This document shows positions 21,201-27,700 of a stretch of 64,000 nt of DNA, piece after piece; position 1 is the first letter of the stretch, and each line of letters begins with the position of its first letter. This stretch comes from a virus. Location of the stretch: positions 1 through 64,000 of IMG/VR virus record IMGVR_UViG_3300031784_000013. One strand, written 5' to 3'. The position numbers were made by a program, and so were the translations under genes. Below the pieces are notes generated by a model. The model worked only from the letters and a program-made list of their open reading frames with translations. It made no database searches and was not told the origin of the DNA.

Positions 21201-21992
21201 TACGATTCCTCTCTCAGCACCCATCAAAGCTCTACCAGCAGCCATTCTACTGGATGCTCCTAGTTTAGTTAGTGCATTATTTATTGTAGAAAGTCTTTGT
21301 ATTTGTGGAAGAGCATTAGCAGAACCAACAGCAGTGTCAGCAGCAGCAGCCATGTTTCTTCCTTGGGCTACTAATCTACTTGTTAAACCAATAGCTCTGA
21401 AAGCACCAGACCAAGCAAAACCACTGGCAAGTGCACCTGCCGCAAAGCCAAGATTTTTGATGATGTTGTCAGCTAAGAAGTTAGCTGTTAAAAGATTTTC
21501 TGGTTCCCACCAATCACCATTTTGCTCTCTTTGTGTTTTGTAATTAGCAAAAGTTGTTTCTAAATATTCGTTATTGAAATCATTTAATTGTCTGGTAAGA
21601 TCGTTGTCAAACACTGAAGAAAACTTTCCAGTTTTTGCCCAATCATAAATACCATAAAGCAAACCAGCTGTACCATTTACAAATGTAGTTGCACCAATGC
21701 CAACAAACTTAGCAACACCATTGCCAAGTTTCTCAGCGGTTCCCTGGTATGTAGCATATAGATCTTCATTATCCATTCCTGGATAAACTTTATCATATCT
21801 ACCAGAAGAATCAAGTCCAGCAGCTGGGGTGTATGTAAATGTACTATTGCCCTGCCCTAGCTTTGGAGCACCTTGATTCATTAATGTATTGAATGTATCA
21901 ATAATCGATCTTTGATTCTCAGAAGGTGCTTGTGCTGAAGGGTTTTGATTTGGTGAACTATTTTGTCCCAATACTGCTAATTCTTCTTCCAT
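9246..21992 (-). CDS. Giant virion RNA polymerase polyprotein (crAss-like, DFDID)
   Basis: A protein of 4248 residues, the largest in the window. Residues 3324-3328 read DFDID within KVGSDFDIDKL, the metal-binding DxDxD signature of the double-psi-barrel catalytic subunit known from the crAss-like virion RNA polymerase (Cellulophaga phage phi14:2 gp66). That enzyme is packaged, ejected and transcribes early genes. Here the protein is about twice as long as gp66, so further domains are fused. Visible extras: hydrophobic Gly/Ala-rich segments at ~95-120, 170-200 and 430-455; long coiled coils ~880-1190; a degenerate zincin-like HEVFE at 1918-1922 followed by an acidic helix; a Pro/Glu-rich linker ~1690-1810. 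It is joined to genes on both sides by TAATG overlaps. The RNA polymerase call is strong; domain limits are approximate. Confidence 0.88.
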   Translation of the reverse strand: MEEELAVLGQNSSPNQNPSAQAPSENQRSIIDTFNTLMNQGAPKLGQGNSTFTYTPAAGLDSSGRYDKVYPGMDNEDLYATYQGTAEKLGNGVAKFVGIGATTFVNGTAGLLYGIYDWAKTGKFSSVFDNDLTRQLNDFNNEYLETTFANYKTQREQNGDWWEPENLLTANFLADNIIKNLGFAAGALASGFAWSGAFRAIGLTSRLVAQGRNMAAAADTAVGSANALPQIQRLSTINNALTKLGASSRMAAGRALMGAERGIVATFGAAGEAGIEALNASQEFRQSLIDKYIAEKGYTPQGDDLANINNLAESAGKTVYGLNIGLLSASNFVQLPKIFSSTFKGEKNIVNNIAFREGKYVSSIPQKGIARSLYKARSFGGLLFNTTEALEEASQYAAQVGTENYFSKLDETGEASILDDLFFNGAKEAFTSDEGLLNFFIGGVSGAIMTSGIPTFGMTGAIKERGLFGDGGQQKTIRDEAIGIFNNSLIKDKLKDSAKVINASEKIQQERAQKIAEGDVSAAKDLEFDFLFGTVLNRAKYTSTEFINQELEELRALTTTPEGFLQLQQEGYAYETDTKESFLNRLNNIENQSKYIDKAYQDISLKYKGIVDEKGERVYSDPVIDKLTYAASKIFDYDIRIPSLNNKLITAGVNTADLFNDVLLNGTPTNEAVEKALTEITSKGSVNEDELTQDLFELVEMGMKRKKFIDEYKEIKENPSNFTPAEKKPDTVIPEEKLGQRIRIKTKAGEKTYEVGEEYFLGRVVEYDADGKEIYRFPKLTIVGQNADGTIRIRDNKGERDINPEVLQDYRLGKVSNIANNPEAAFYMKNANTIVEWNMGKDKGGIKKGRLEFDSDTNKLMFTYVTKSKKGKRVTKSMPIDLKSFEAKPGFDKAMFSLGRKLTTEEQADIQKSKEAAATQPPSEMYSQLINDFNNEVVEKQAELEKTIKQKKADILTIEEELEKLNKVIEKGGVDARVKKTVRLKSSVRKALDAAMRLSRAKEDLLQEVSDLEAQREEGEAMLAYLQDALQNITELSGNEKSIIDQLEFETELLKESIEETGKQINSLTRLADQIEAAIDSTIDFLRSLIDQFEINYPKVPRILGAEFNEFLKLNPNFLKVKPNYVSDLRELDSFIAETEDMEIAANEEKLNKVLDEVKSLKETLVADANELRFKEELIAKMKKAYKEQQANIREQEKLAKSDALKKQILGTADNDNPTAPVFDREFEVDAKKPVAILPRATLATNRAKPHQKRAQRFGMNFQSFDNDKKKKIKGVYITSKNQDQLIPGLMDFLRTDENGVNETVDPNTIIAMVMVDMSTGEPVLVGENGETLTEEQLQDPLNNSIYQVFPLETLKWSGEYGDKSMFANNVPENVRSEVTKQYAEWRSRILKVEDLSEVHSIDVSFGIAEVNKDTEGKKLYDTRTGVEEAGLVTEYDIDNSPIITVATSDESIIRGISVTKSSPGRVFLDMGNGLVPLNNRQHTQKEAETIFNAILQFSKNAFDKTKGVNDDQSKRLISYLKSVVYWGIPSNEAGLKPPGYSSVFFKDGKLFMSGRGESFPFTPSGLLQNKDSIIAVLSGMYHNVNGKFARELQEYEQITNISEDGTIESVMWPTYQSYLLSTTTPDGKKRSGEQLPLSTYMRPLEGPNDVNRSGIYFYTTDTVDDYIIPESKKETKLTPAPTAAPAEAEAEVDFILDGETPNELRSKKTGKVIVFAAPSENPTLENIKIFKSNDLESVMKDFESRGEDPKVAIKEMVLKIVKRAIESEQSPKSSRAAETRAKLFGKKPLTPAAPATEESKEPSKAEKTKSRLFEKQPAADNIEDEANKLSEEIDRTTKSTKRSNRAEFRKAVENQAKSNMTEDWNEIEAFWKKAIPGVPVYRLKNIIQATNGVQAWGMLKNGAIYVYENAEVGTFYHEVFEAVWKMFADPAEQQSVINEFKSRTGSFIDRPTGETVKYSEATPQQIKEQLAEEFREYVLFKKVPAKPKDGRPFIVKLFSDIVNIIKKFFTGKDANINTEELFKKIGNGYYAKSIPSMGVLQDVPSQIVDIEDAFATEEDELRAITVPYKEQHDIIQQMAYKTLSLLGTTDQSLFNVTNLNRSELSDILFEEIIGEIDDDGVFVKSGIITELISANKDNWKEGKISNAEFVALNKSLIQTRDKVINEWDDIFNKYEEYMKQYQIEFDENDQIILNDEDKTREINQDATKIDAFRKANPAIKLLLATLPRTTGRKNPDGSYETVVTSVGGNELLPLGQTFVTVLNKLYASRDVNEMMENLKKLAEEDSNYARLYKRIAKKEWDEGNFEFKKLTTPHSLQLLSSFFSTFKKQNPEVKNVFILENGDVVVGDANLAKASSQIANDFENGIIMSARDGKGYLEYSKEQLAYVAKDSINKLKFDSSNIADNDNAMLKFLGDIGVEFTKEDFKKLEPDDKIKFREIVKGIRDSFVQKKVLMTLSKKTISVQGRLTKLALLKVKASNPEIDITYFNISNERTQSRIGVNPLSDLQDFIAKTENLNDNSVKESHYKYLVMDPFAKGSVILNKLFSKGGRKVKEDNPNFDLLTVGYVGGTKDDTTGKQKPSAKLNYVQRIVQEINLNLEGFYLNLVPGDASIEWMVKMGNHVSSKNMSMGYGKVMEIFKEYFKSEYELAKSPDRFVDPSRASEKNNLRFFYDILGKELNDEIIAFKETDAEAVYKKFAGRIETAVKKYVESRTDSFRSTLSTYNILEYDGASYSLRNVKTSEEGEMYTLSKSMNEQTLNNNLRALTVNYMIANIELHKLMYSDPYQYKDELKRIKSFSSPRQAIMSDPDSLTVGFNINAAMHNVLNAGFEKGDAGYTDLNRNYFRTVTHADVIGVVDVPGQDYDEFKETDGSGIISMKANRNLRFRAGQWTDNDELQYRHDVAYEELVKSGADQETINEFEKNNPGVQSAYTPVKPIVAGTTDNDQGYNEVVLDKFALYPLSFRIMHKINPTSNAMKLYDKMQREDIDYIVFNSGRKVGARNPHSTYNADGSFNDAPYLVEGDDRNVINIPFKIMAIQAEVPSKDKALVTRGSQMTKLLTMDFMAAGVPVDFMPNEKNFNDRYKAWNALDEAGKEQSKLYKEIKNNKELLQEMTKFGYESLLRRLGIERVDDGYKITDFSVAATTLRDEMLKREVNDNVIESLNSFLKGETILEATPAYQQVRNILYSIVDSEVVSPKISGGMKVQIPSTLLESNKIGVQEINGKKGFVSDTLNFYEKDGERVAEVMIGRWFDSPLSDEELMDYFNNDPEGKKQIAALFGVAFRIPTQNQNSIDAIKIAKFLPKEFRDSVVIPSALVAKVGSDFDIDKLSMYLKNVYKDAKGNIKLVPFEGYGQQAIDKFKALSREITEEKIAIKEEKVLKQGQAQRIFGDIALGLSSDKLAKKWIPIFRQWFANDLVDGKLPVQLIEQVFINRIEELNKNINELTTKDLDDLFIEEHANRLYKSSLENAYIESSENLIKSDENYDKLMTPNSAQQLKDLADIIAKKTVGQSYDYKNVGNMLDRNFMSSLRHAFVTGKYAIGIAAVNQTNHSLMQRFASFVDPARLDNVSPVDRKWLGDAKVKFQEFNQFDGKATMSMIKNAERSEKYPNGQFISDIIGQFIDGYVDISNGPWIMQLGATPNVASTWLFLAKIGVPIDTITYFMNQPIVRDYLRTVENAGYSWLFIDDFVDLVSQDYESGKDASSRNKIPNTKSLKDMVGKKASELSADQKTDQQFILGEFLKYAKMAEHMFLVTQGTNYDTSNFNDPYLLYKKHEQLVKARQTIISSVDEILDNSFIGTTAETLNETRDAVAEILASDRSKVRNVIEKVIKPYVNLSDRDFVKVAQRAVADLFDYAVQTNTMFRNQVFNTMISEGGYANDIVKMVREIKADPKHPMYNNHVVNTIVPQLAPEASPNSANNIKIKGATNKIYDQNSIIYSFRELKEYLEGTNQLFMYKKFEMLALYQSGLSVNRLSFTSLLPHEDFKNIYNDTIQKLEGLPNLETFATLNVFERNNWANDEIVPYEKARWINLNHPTKKPKYNPAMEYFKPKIKNAIKNGDIPPLMSRSVLGRNSDRDFFVYSWEDNITKEKKAEMRKRGDFSYIKRGFFRRVKDVDGQAFVHLSNNKEYYIYQAVNAWGARERAQEFYDVEKASLIDNGFIKVVNSNSVVNGERVKTSAPREDSVIVNLFTGKDATAAKAKTQASKEGEMKLKNGKTYPYSKINSRMLEVIGYTPEEIGKILKSIC

Positions 21993-24697
21993 TAATTTAC
22001 TTGTCTATTGAAAATCAATTGAACATTTTGACTATTGAATCCTTGCGCACTTCGCTCAAGTGTTGGATCTGGTGAACCATTACTCAATGTGATATTAAAT
22101 GGTATATCTCTAACCCATTGTTGATCTACTAAATTACCACTATTTTTATCAATAAGGTAGAGTTTCATGAAAGATAAGTTTGGATTAGCTAAATCTCTTT
22201 CTAAATCTCCACGAAGTGCATACGTTGAACTTTGGAAGTTGGAGAAATCATTTGGTGAAAAATACGTGGTCATATAATCTCCAGAAGAATTCAAATTTGT
22301 TGTTCCCTTGTTCATTAATAATGATGGAGCACCTGTGAATGAAGAAGCTTTTGGAGGATCAGTTAAAGTTAAATATCTAAACTCTTGTTCATTTATTAGA
22401 ATAGGAGTTGGTGCTTGTCCAGACTCAGGAGTAATATTCAAGTAATATCTATCTGGTACACCACCGCTTCCTGGTAAAGCAATTGCATTCCCTGCAAATT
22501 TTCCAGAAAGTACTGCACTAGAAAGTGCTTCTACTTCATCTGGAGCAACTGATCTGTAGTTTTCTAAAACTTTAGAAAACTTAGCATTATATTCACCTTC
22601 TTTCAAGTCTCCTTGTGGTATATCAAATGAAGAAGGTTGTGCAACCATTCCATTTTCTTGCATCACTTCAGCTAATATTTCAGCGTAGTCTGCAACCTCT
22701 GAGTCTCTTATACCATCTGATATATTTGTTAGTATTGGTGAAGCAGTAGCAATTGGTAAATCAAAACTTCGAGCAGGATAAAGTAATTGTTCTATCTGAT
22801 TCATTTTCTCAGCACCATACTTGGCATTAAGCTTCATTCTTGCTTGACTACTAAGTTTTGATTGCTGTGTATCTACAGACATAGGCCCAAAGAAGTTAAA
22901 TCTTTCTGGACGAAGGTTCACAAGATCCAATTGATCTTCTGGTGATAAAGTGACTGACTCTCCTGTCATTAATTTTATAGAAACAGGCTTAACACCCTTC
23001 AAAGCTTTCTCATAAGCTTTGGTATCAATCCCTCTTGAAATTGCAATCTGATCTGCTTTATCTCTTGCAGACTTCATTTCTGATTGGAGAACACTCAATG
23101 TTTTAAGTGAATTACTTTGTCCTTCGATCAATAGTTTTGCAGTTGGAGGAACACTAGTTGGATCTGTTCTCCATTTTTCAAGTTGACCCACTGCAAGTTT
23201 TTCAACTGCCAAATTAACATTTCCAGAATTTGGATCTACAACTTTAGCAATCTCTTGAAGTTTAACAGCTATTCTTCTTTCGTACTCAGCAGGAGTTTCT
23301 GAAGCAGATTTAGGATTTGAAGCCTTCAGTGATTGAATAGCAATTTCTTTATTGAATGAATTATAGTTAGAAAGCGTTTGTTCATATTCTGAGTTTTTGC
23401 TTGCAACTATTTCAGCAGGAGTTGCCAACTCTGTAATACCTTGTGGTAGTCCAGGCGTACCAGATCCAAAACCACCAAGTAATTCTCTTCTCTTTTTTTC
23501 TATATCAAGTTTCTTCTCTTGTTCAAAAAGCTCAAACTCTTTTCCTTTATAGTAAGCATTGAGTTGCGCTGTTCTTTCATTTAGTAAATAGTTTTTCTTA
23601 TCCATTGCAACTTCGAACAATGGGTGCACAGAATATTTTGTAGAAGGCTCTTCACTTGACAAAACCCTAGACATTGATGATAAATAGTCATTTGTATAAA
23701 GCATTGCTTTTACAGATTCTGGGTTAGTTGCAAGTTTTTGAAGTCCACTTTTTTGAGACTCTTCTAATTTCTTATTCTCTGTTTGAAAATATTCAATTTG
23801 TTTACTTAAAGATTCAATAAGCTCTGGATTCTTTTTTGCTTTATTATTCTCGTCCGTCAATGCAATTTTCAACAACTCAACCTTACCATTATTAAATTCT
23901 ATTTTTTCAGTTAGTGGAGCTGTAATCTTTTCTTGAAGTTCTTCAGGTGTAGAGTTCAAATACTTATATCTACCTTCAATAGAAAGTTGTTCGTAATCTT
24001 CTGGAGTGAGTGCATTTTGAAAAGCAGTAAGAAGTTTTGCTGGATCTTTTCCCTTCAAAGTCCTCTGAACCAACACTTCATCAAAAAGAGGTTGTCCATT
24101 TTTGTCACGAAGTATCTCTCCTGTAGCAGCATCTTTTTGAAAGAAATTATCTATTTCTTTAGTATCGATACCAACTTCTTTTCCTATATCCTTAATCTTA
24201 TCCCACACATTATGGGGAGTTTTATAATAGCCAGTGTACTTAGCTCCAGCTTCAGGATTATTAAACCATTCCTGCTCTGATACATTGAACATTGTTGTGT
24301 TTGCAGGATTGTATTTTCCAGCTTCTGTATCTTTCTGAATCCTTTCTTGGAGAGCCTTTCTCTGTGCTGTTGATTGAACAGATGCAATAACGGTTGGATC
24401 TTTGGCAATACTACTTGCCATACCTGCTACGGAGTTTACCAACTGATAGTTAGAGAAGTCACCAGCAGCAACAGTTTTTAACTTTGTACCAAGTTCATTA
24501 AGCTTTGACTGTAGATACTCTCTATCTTGAGGTCTGGATATAGCCAATCCTGCAACTTGATCTATCTGTGACTGAATTTTTTGTATTCCCTGGTCGTAGC
24601 GTTGTTGCTTCTCCATACCAACTTGAACCATAGCATCAACAGGAAGCTGTTGGATATATGGGTTAAATTGTGGTATTGCATCTGTGAATGAAGCCAT
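21992..24697 (-). CDS. Ejected-type virion protein, coiled-coil rich
   Basis: A protein of 901 residues with an N-terminus (MASFTDAIPQFNPYIQQLP) and overall make-up like proteins beside the RNA polymerase in crAss-like genomes. Residues ~25-110 and ~225-320 look like long amphipathic helices rich in Gln, Lys and Glu; the C-terminal third is richer in Ser, Gly and beta-type sequence. No catalytic motif or signal peptide was seen. Its stop overlaps the RNA polymerase ATG by one base (TAATG), and a TAAATTTG box lies about 15 bases upstream of its own start. Inference: a cargo or ejection-channel protein that travels with the polymerase. The exact role is unknown. Confidence 0.65.
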   Translation of the reverse strand: MASFTDAIPQFNPYIQQLPVDAMVQVGMEKQQRYDQGIQKIQSQIDQVAGLAISRPQDREYLQSKLNELGTKLKTVAAGDFSNYQLVNSVAGMASSIAKDPTVIASVQSTAQRKALQERIQKDTEAGKYNPANTTMFNVSEQEWFNNPEAGAKYTGYYKTPHNVWDKIKDIGKEVGIDTKEIDNFFQKDAATGEILRDKNGQPLFDEVLVQRTLKGKDPAKLLTAFQNALTPEDYEQLSIEGRYKYLNSTPEELQEKITAPLTEKIEFNNGKVELLKIALTDENNKAKKNPELIESLSKQIEYFQTENKKLEESQKSGLQKLATNPESVKAMLYTNDYLSSMSRVLSSEEPSTKYSVHPLFEVAMDKKNYLLNERTAQLNAYYKGKEFELFEQEKKLDIEKKRRELLGGFGSGTPGLPQGITELATPAEIVASKNSEYEQTLSNYNSFNKEIAIQSLKASNPKSASETPAEYERRIAVKLQEIAKVVDPNSGNVNLAVEKLAVGQLEKWRTDPTSVPPTAKLLIEGQSNSLKTLSVLQSEMKSARDKADQIAISRGIDTKAYEKALKGVKPVSIKLMTGESVTLSPEDQLDLVNLRPERFNFFGPMSVDTQQSKLSSQARMKLNAKYGAEKMNQIEQLLYPARSFDLPIATASPILTNISDGIRDSEVADYAEILAEVMQENGMVAQPSSFDIPQGDLKEGEYNAKFSKVLENYRSVAPDEVEALSSAVLSGKFAGNAIALPGSGGVPDRYYLNITPESGQAPTPILINEQEFRYLTLTDPPKASSFTGAPSLLMNKGTTNLNSSGDYMTTYFSPNDFSNFQSSTYALRGDLERDLANPNLSFMKLYLIDKNSGNLVDQQWVRDIPFNITLSNGSPDPTLERSAQGFNSQNVQLIFNRQVN

Positions 24698-24712
24698 TGT
24701 ATATTATTTTAT

Positions 24713-24745
24713 CAAATTTAACAAATTACTTGGTTGCCCTTACAA
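24713..24745 (-). promoter_or_regulatory. Candidate Bacteroidetes-type promoter before the coiled-coil/RNA polymerase/nuclease genes
   Basis: On the minus strand TAAATTTG (plus 24713-24720) matches the TAnnTTTG -7 consensus exactly. A weaker ATTG -33 half (its TTG at 24743-24745) sits 22 bases upstream, within the accepted spacing. The start codon at 24697 is only about 15 bases from the box, so the leader would be very short. The -33 half lies inside the end of the upstream gene. Support is from consensus match only. Confidence 0.4.
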
Positions 24746-27700
24746 TGCCACCGTTTCTAATTGTGGTTGTATTGGTTGTTGTAGAACTAGCTCCTGTTGC
24801 TTTAGCAGATGCTAAAGCTAGTTTTTCAGATAGAGCTTTCTGTTCCGCAGGAGTTAGATCATTCATCATGGTATCAAACATTGCAAGAGTATTCATGTTG
24901 TTCGCTCTGAAACGCGGATCAAATCTATAGTTATAAAGATTCTCGTATGTCTGAAGAGTTCTATTCTCTAACTGATTCTGCATGTATTTAGAAGCAATAG
25001 AGCTAAGAGCAGCTTGTGATGTAGCCTTTGTATTAGAAAGAGCTTCTTGTTGTCTGCTGTATTGCTGATCAAAAGCCTGTAGATTGTTAAGGTTAGCCTG
25101 ATTTAGAAGATCTCTATTCTCAGCATACACTTTATCTTTCATAACTTGATTCAACTTGAATTGCTCACCAAGCACTTTTTGATTAGCTGCATACTTCTCA
25201 GCATTCAAAGCTGCTAGAGCAGCTGGATTGTAGCCCACCATTCTTTGAGTAGCTCTGTAATCAGCTTCATTCTCATTAATAATCTCTTGTAGAGAAATAT
25301 CAAAAGGAACGTTTAGTTGTGGTTGGATAGTCTGCACTTGTACAGGCTCAACTTGATTTGTTGCAAGAGCAAGCATTTCACCAGCCAATTGACGTGGGTC
25401 AAGAGGTTGTGCATTACTAGGTCTTAGATAAGGAATAATCTGATTAGCAAGTGTCATCCAGTCAATCTTACCTTCTTCACTTTCTGTCTGTTGATCAGCA
25501 CCAGGTCTATAGAAAGGACTGTAGAATGGTCTAATTTCTGGAAGCTTACCTAACGTTGGTTGCCAGCTAGACATCTGTGCCAATGTTTGACGAGGCTTTT
25601 TAATACCAGCATCTATAACGCTTTGAGGAACTTTAACTGGACCAAATGGATCTCTTTTAGGAACTATAGGTAATGCGTTAACAGTTACTTGTGGAAGATT
25701 TGTTGTACCAGTTTGAGCTTTTTCAATATCTACAAATCCTCCATTTTTTAATTCATTTGTACCTCGCATTTCAACAGATCTTTTTAAACCAAGACGGTCT
25801 GAAACTTTTGCATTCTTTAAATAATCGTCTATAAGTGCGCTATGCCCACCTTTCGAAACACCAAATGTTGGAAAGACCACTGGCTGATATTGGTTAGAAG
25901 ATTTTGAAGGATAGATTGGTTTAGGTAAAGATTTACCACTAACTTTTTCAAGATCTTTCAAATATCCAGCAAGCTCAGATTGTAATAACTGAGGATTATT
26001 CATCTGATCAGCAAATCCCATTTTATTAGAATTTTCGTAACCAAGAAATCTTAATTTTGAGTTAGGATCATTCTTCAATAGACTAGACATTGTTCTAAGT
26101 GACAGTGGATAACTATCACCAGATAAGCTACTTGCTGGATAAAATAGTCCAGTATTTTTTTGGTCAACATGTTGTAAAGCTTGTTTAAGCATACCTGAAA
26201 CATTATTTCTATCTGCAAATAAACTAGGTAGTAGCTCTGTAGAATACATACCTGGCTCATATTGTGCAAGAACTGGAGAATTACGAAGTCTTGCACCAGC
26301 GTACATGTCTACTATCTTATCACCAACATTTTTATAGAATGGATACGAGTAAAATTGATCTTCCATTTGACCTCTCATATCCTTATATATCATACCATCT
26401 TTTTGATAAAGTGTAGAGTAAGCATCAGGTTTTCTCGTTACACTACCGTCTACAGGATCTATTGCAATAACGTCTCTATCTATTGGTCTTTCATAAGGTG
26501 AGAAATAAGATGATTTACTTGGAGGATTATATATATCATCTCGAACTTGATTAAGTGTACGTTCACTATTAAGTTCATAATTCCATGATGTGTCATCAAA
26601 GCCAGCGGTTCTATTAGCATACTGAGCTGCTAAGTCTGGATTACCTTCTAATACTTTTACAGTTTGTGCATCAATTCCTACGTCTTTAAGTTTTTGTATA
26701 AACTCATCATGCTTATAGCCTGATAGATCAGTTAGTTTTCTACCTATATCATTTAGTGTAGTCATGTAACTTTGTGATACACCTGCTGATTGAATCTCTT
26801 TAGCCTTTGCAAGTAGTTTATTGTATTCATCAGAATATTTAGCAAGTTCAGCACTTGTAGCACCTCGTATGTTTGATTCTAAGTCCTTAACACTTCTACC
26901 AAAGTTTCTAACATCTGTAACTTTATCAACTCCTTGCATTACAGGTACATCTGCCATTGCAGCTTTTTCTAACTTCTTAACTTCGTTAACTATTCGCATA
27001 GCATCCTTAGTTTGATCAGCTATATTTGACAAGCTTATCATGTGAGGAGCAACAGCTTTCAAACCACCCATCACTGCTTGCTTACCTGGTTGTATAAGAG
27101 GTGCAGCCATCATAGAACCTATTCCAACTGCATCTAATGTGTTGAATGCCCCTTGTAAGTTTTGCTGATCAAATAATTGTTCCCCTGTTATAGGATTCAT
27201 TCCGCCAAGTGCTCCATACATAGCTGGTCCTGTAATTGGGGCAAGTGGATTTGCATAACCTGGTGCCATTAAACCAAGATCCAATAAAGTTTTTCCTGTA
27301 CCTGTTAAGTTTTGAAGAGGATCTTCTGCAAATCTAATAGTGCCTGGAACACCAGTTGCTTCATATCCAAACTTCTCAACATCTTTAACTAAACTAGATA
27401 TGTCTTTAGCAGTTTGTCCTCTCTTACCAGTGGTGGCAAGTGCTCTAGTGGCTCTTCCTATTGGACCTTTATCATTGATGTATTTTTTCTGTTCGTTAGA
27501 AAGAGATTGATAGAATGGGAATTGTTCATCGTAAGGAGTTACAGTGACTTCAGGAAGTAATGAACCTTCATACATCTTACCTTCTTCTGTAACACCTGTT
27601 TGAGCCTTCTTAATAGAAGCACCTTTCTTGGCTTGTTTAATCTTACCCTTTGCCAAAGCATCAGCCTCAAAACCATACTCTTCAGCTGTGTCATTAATAG

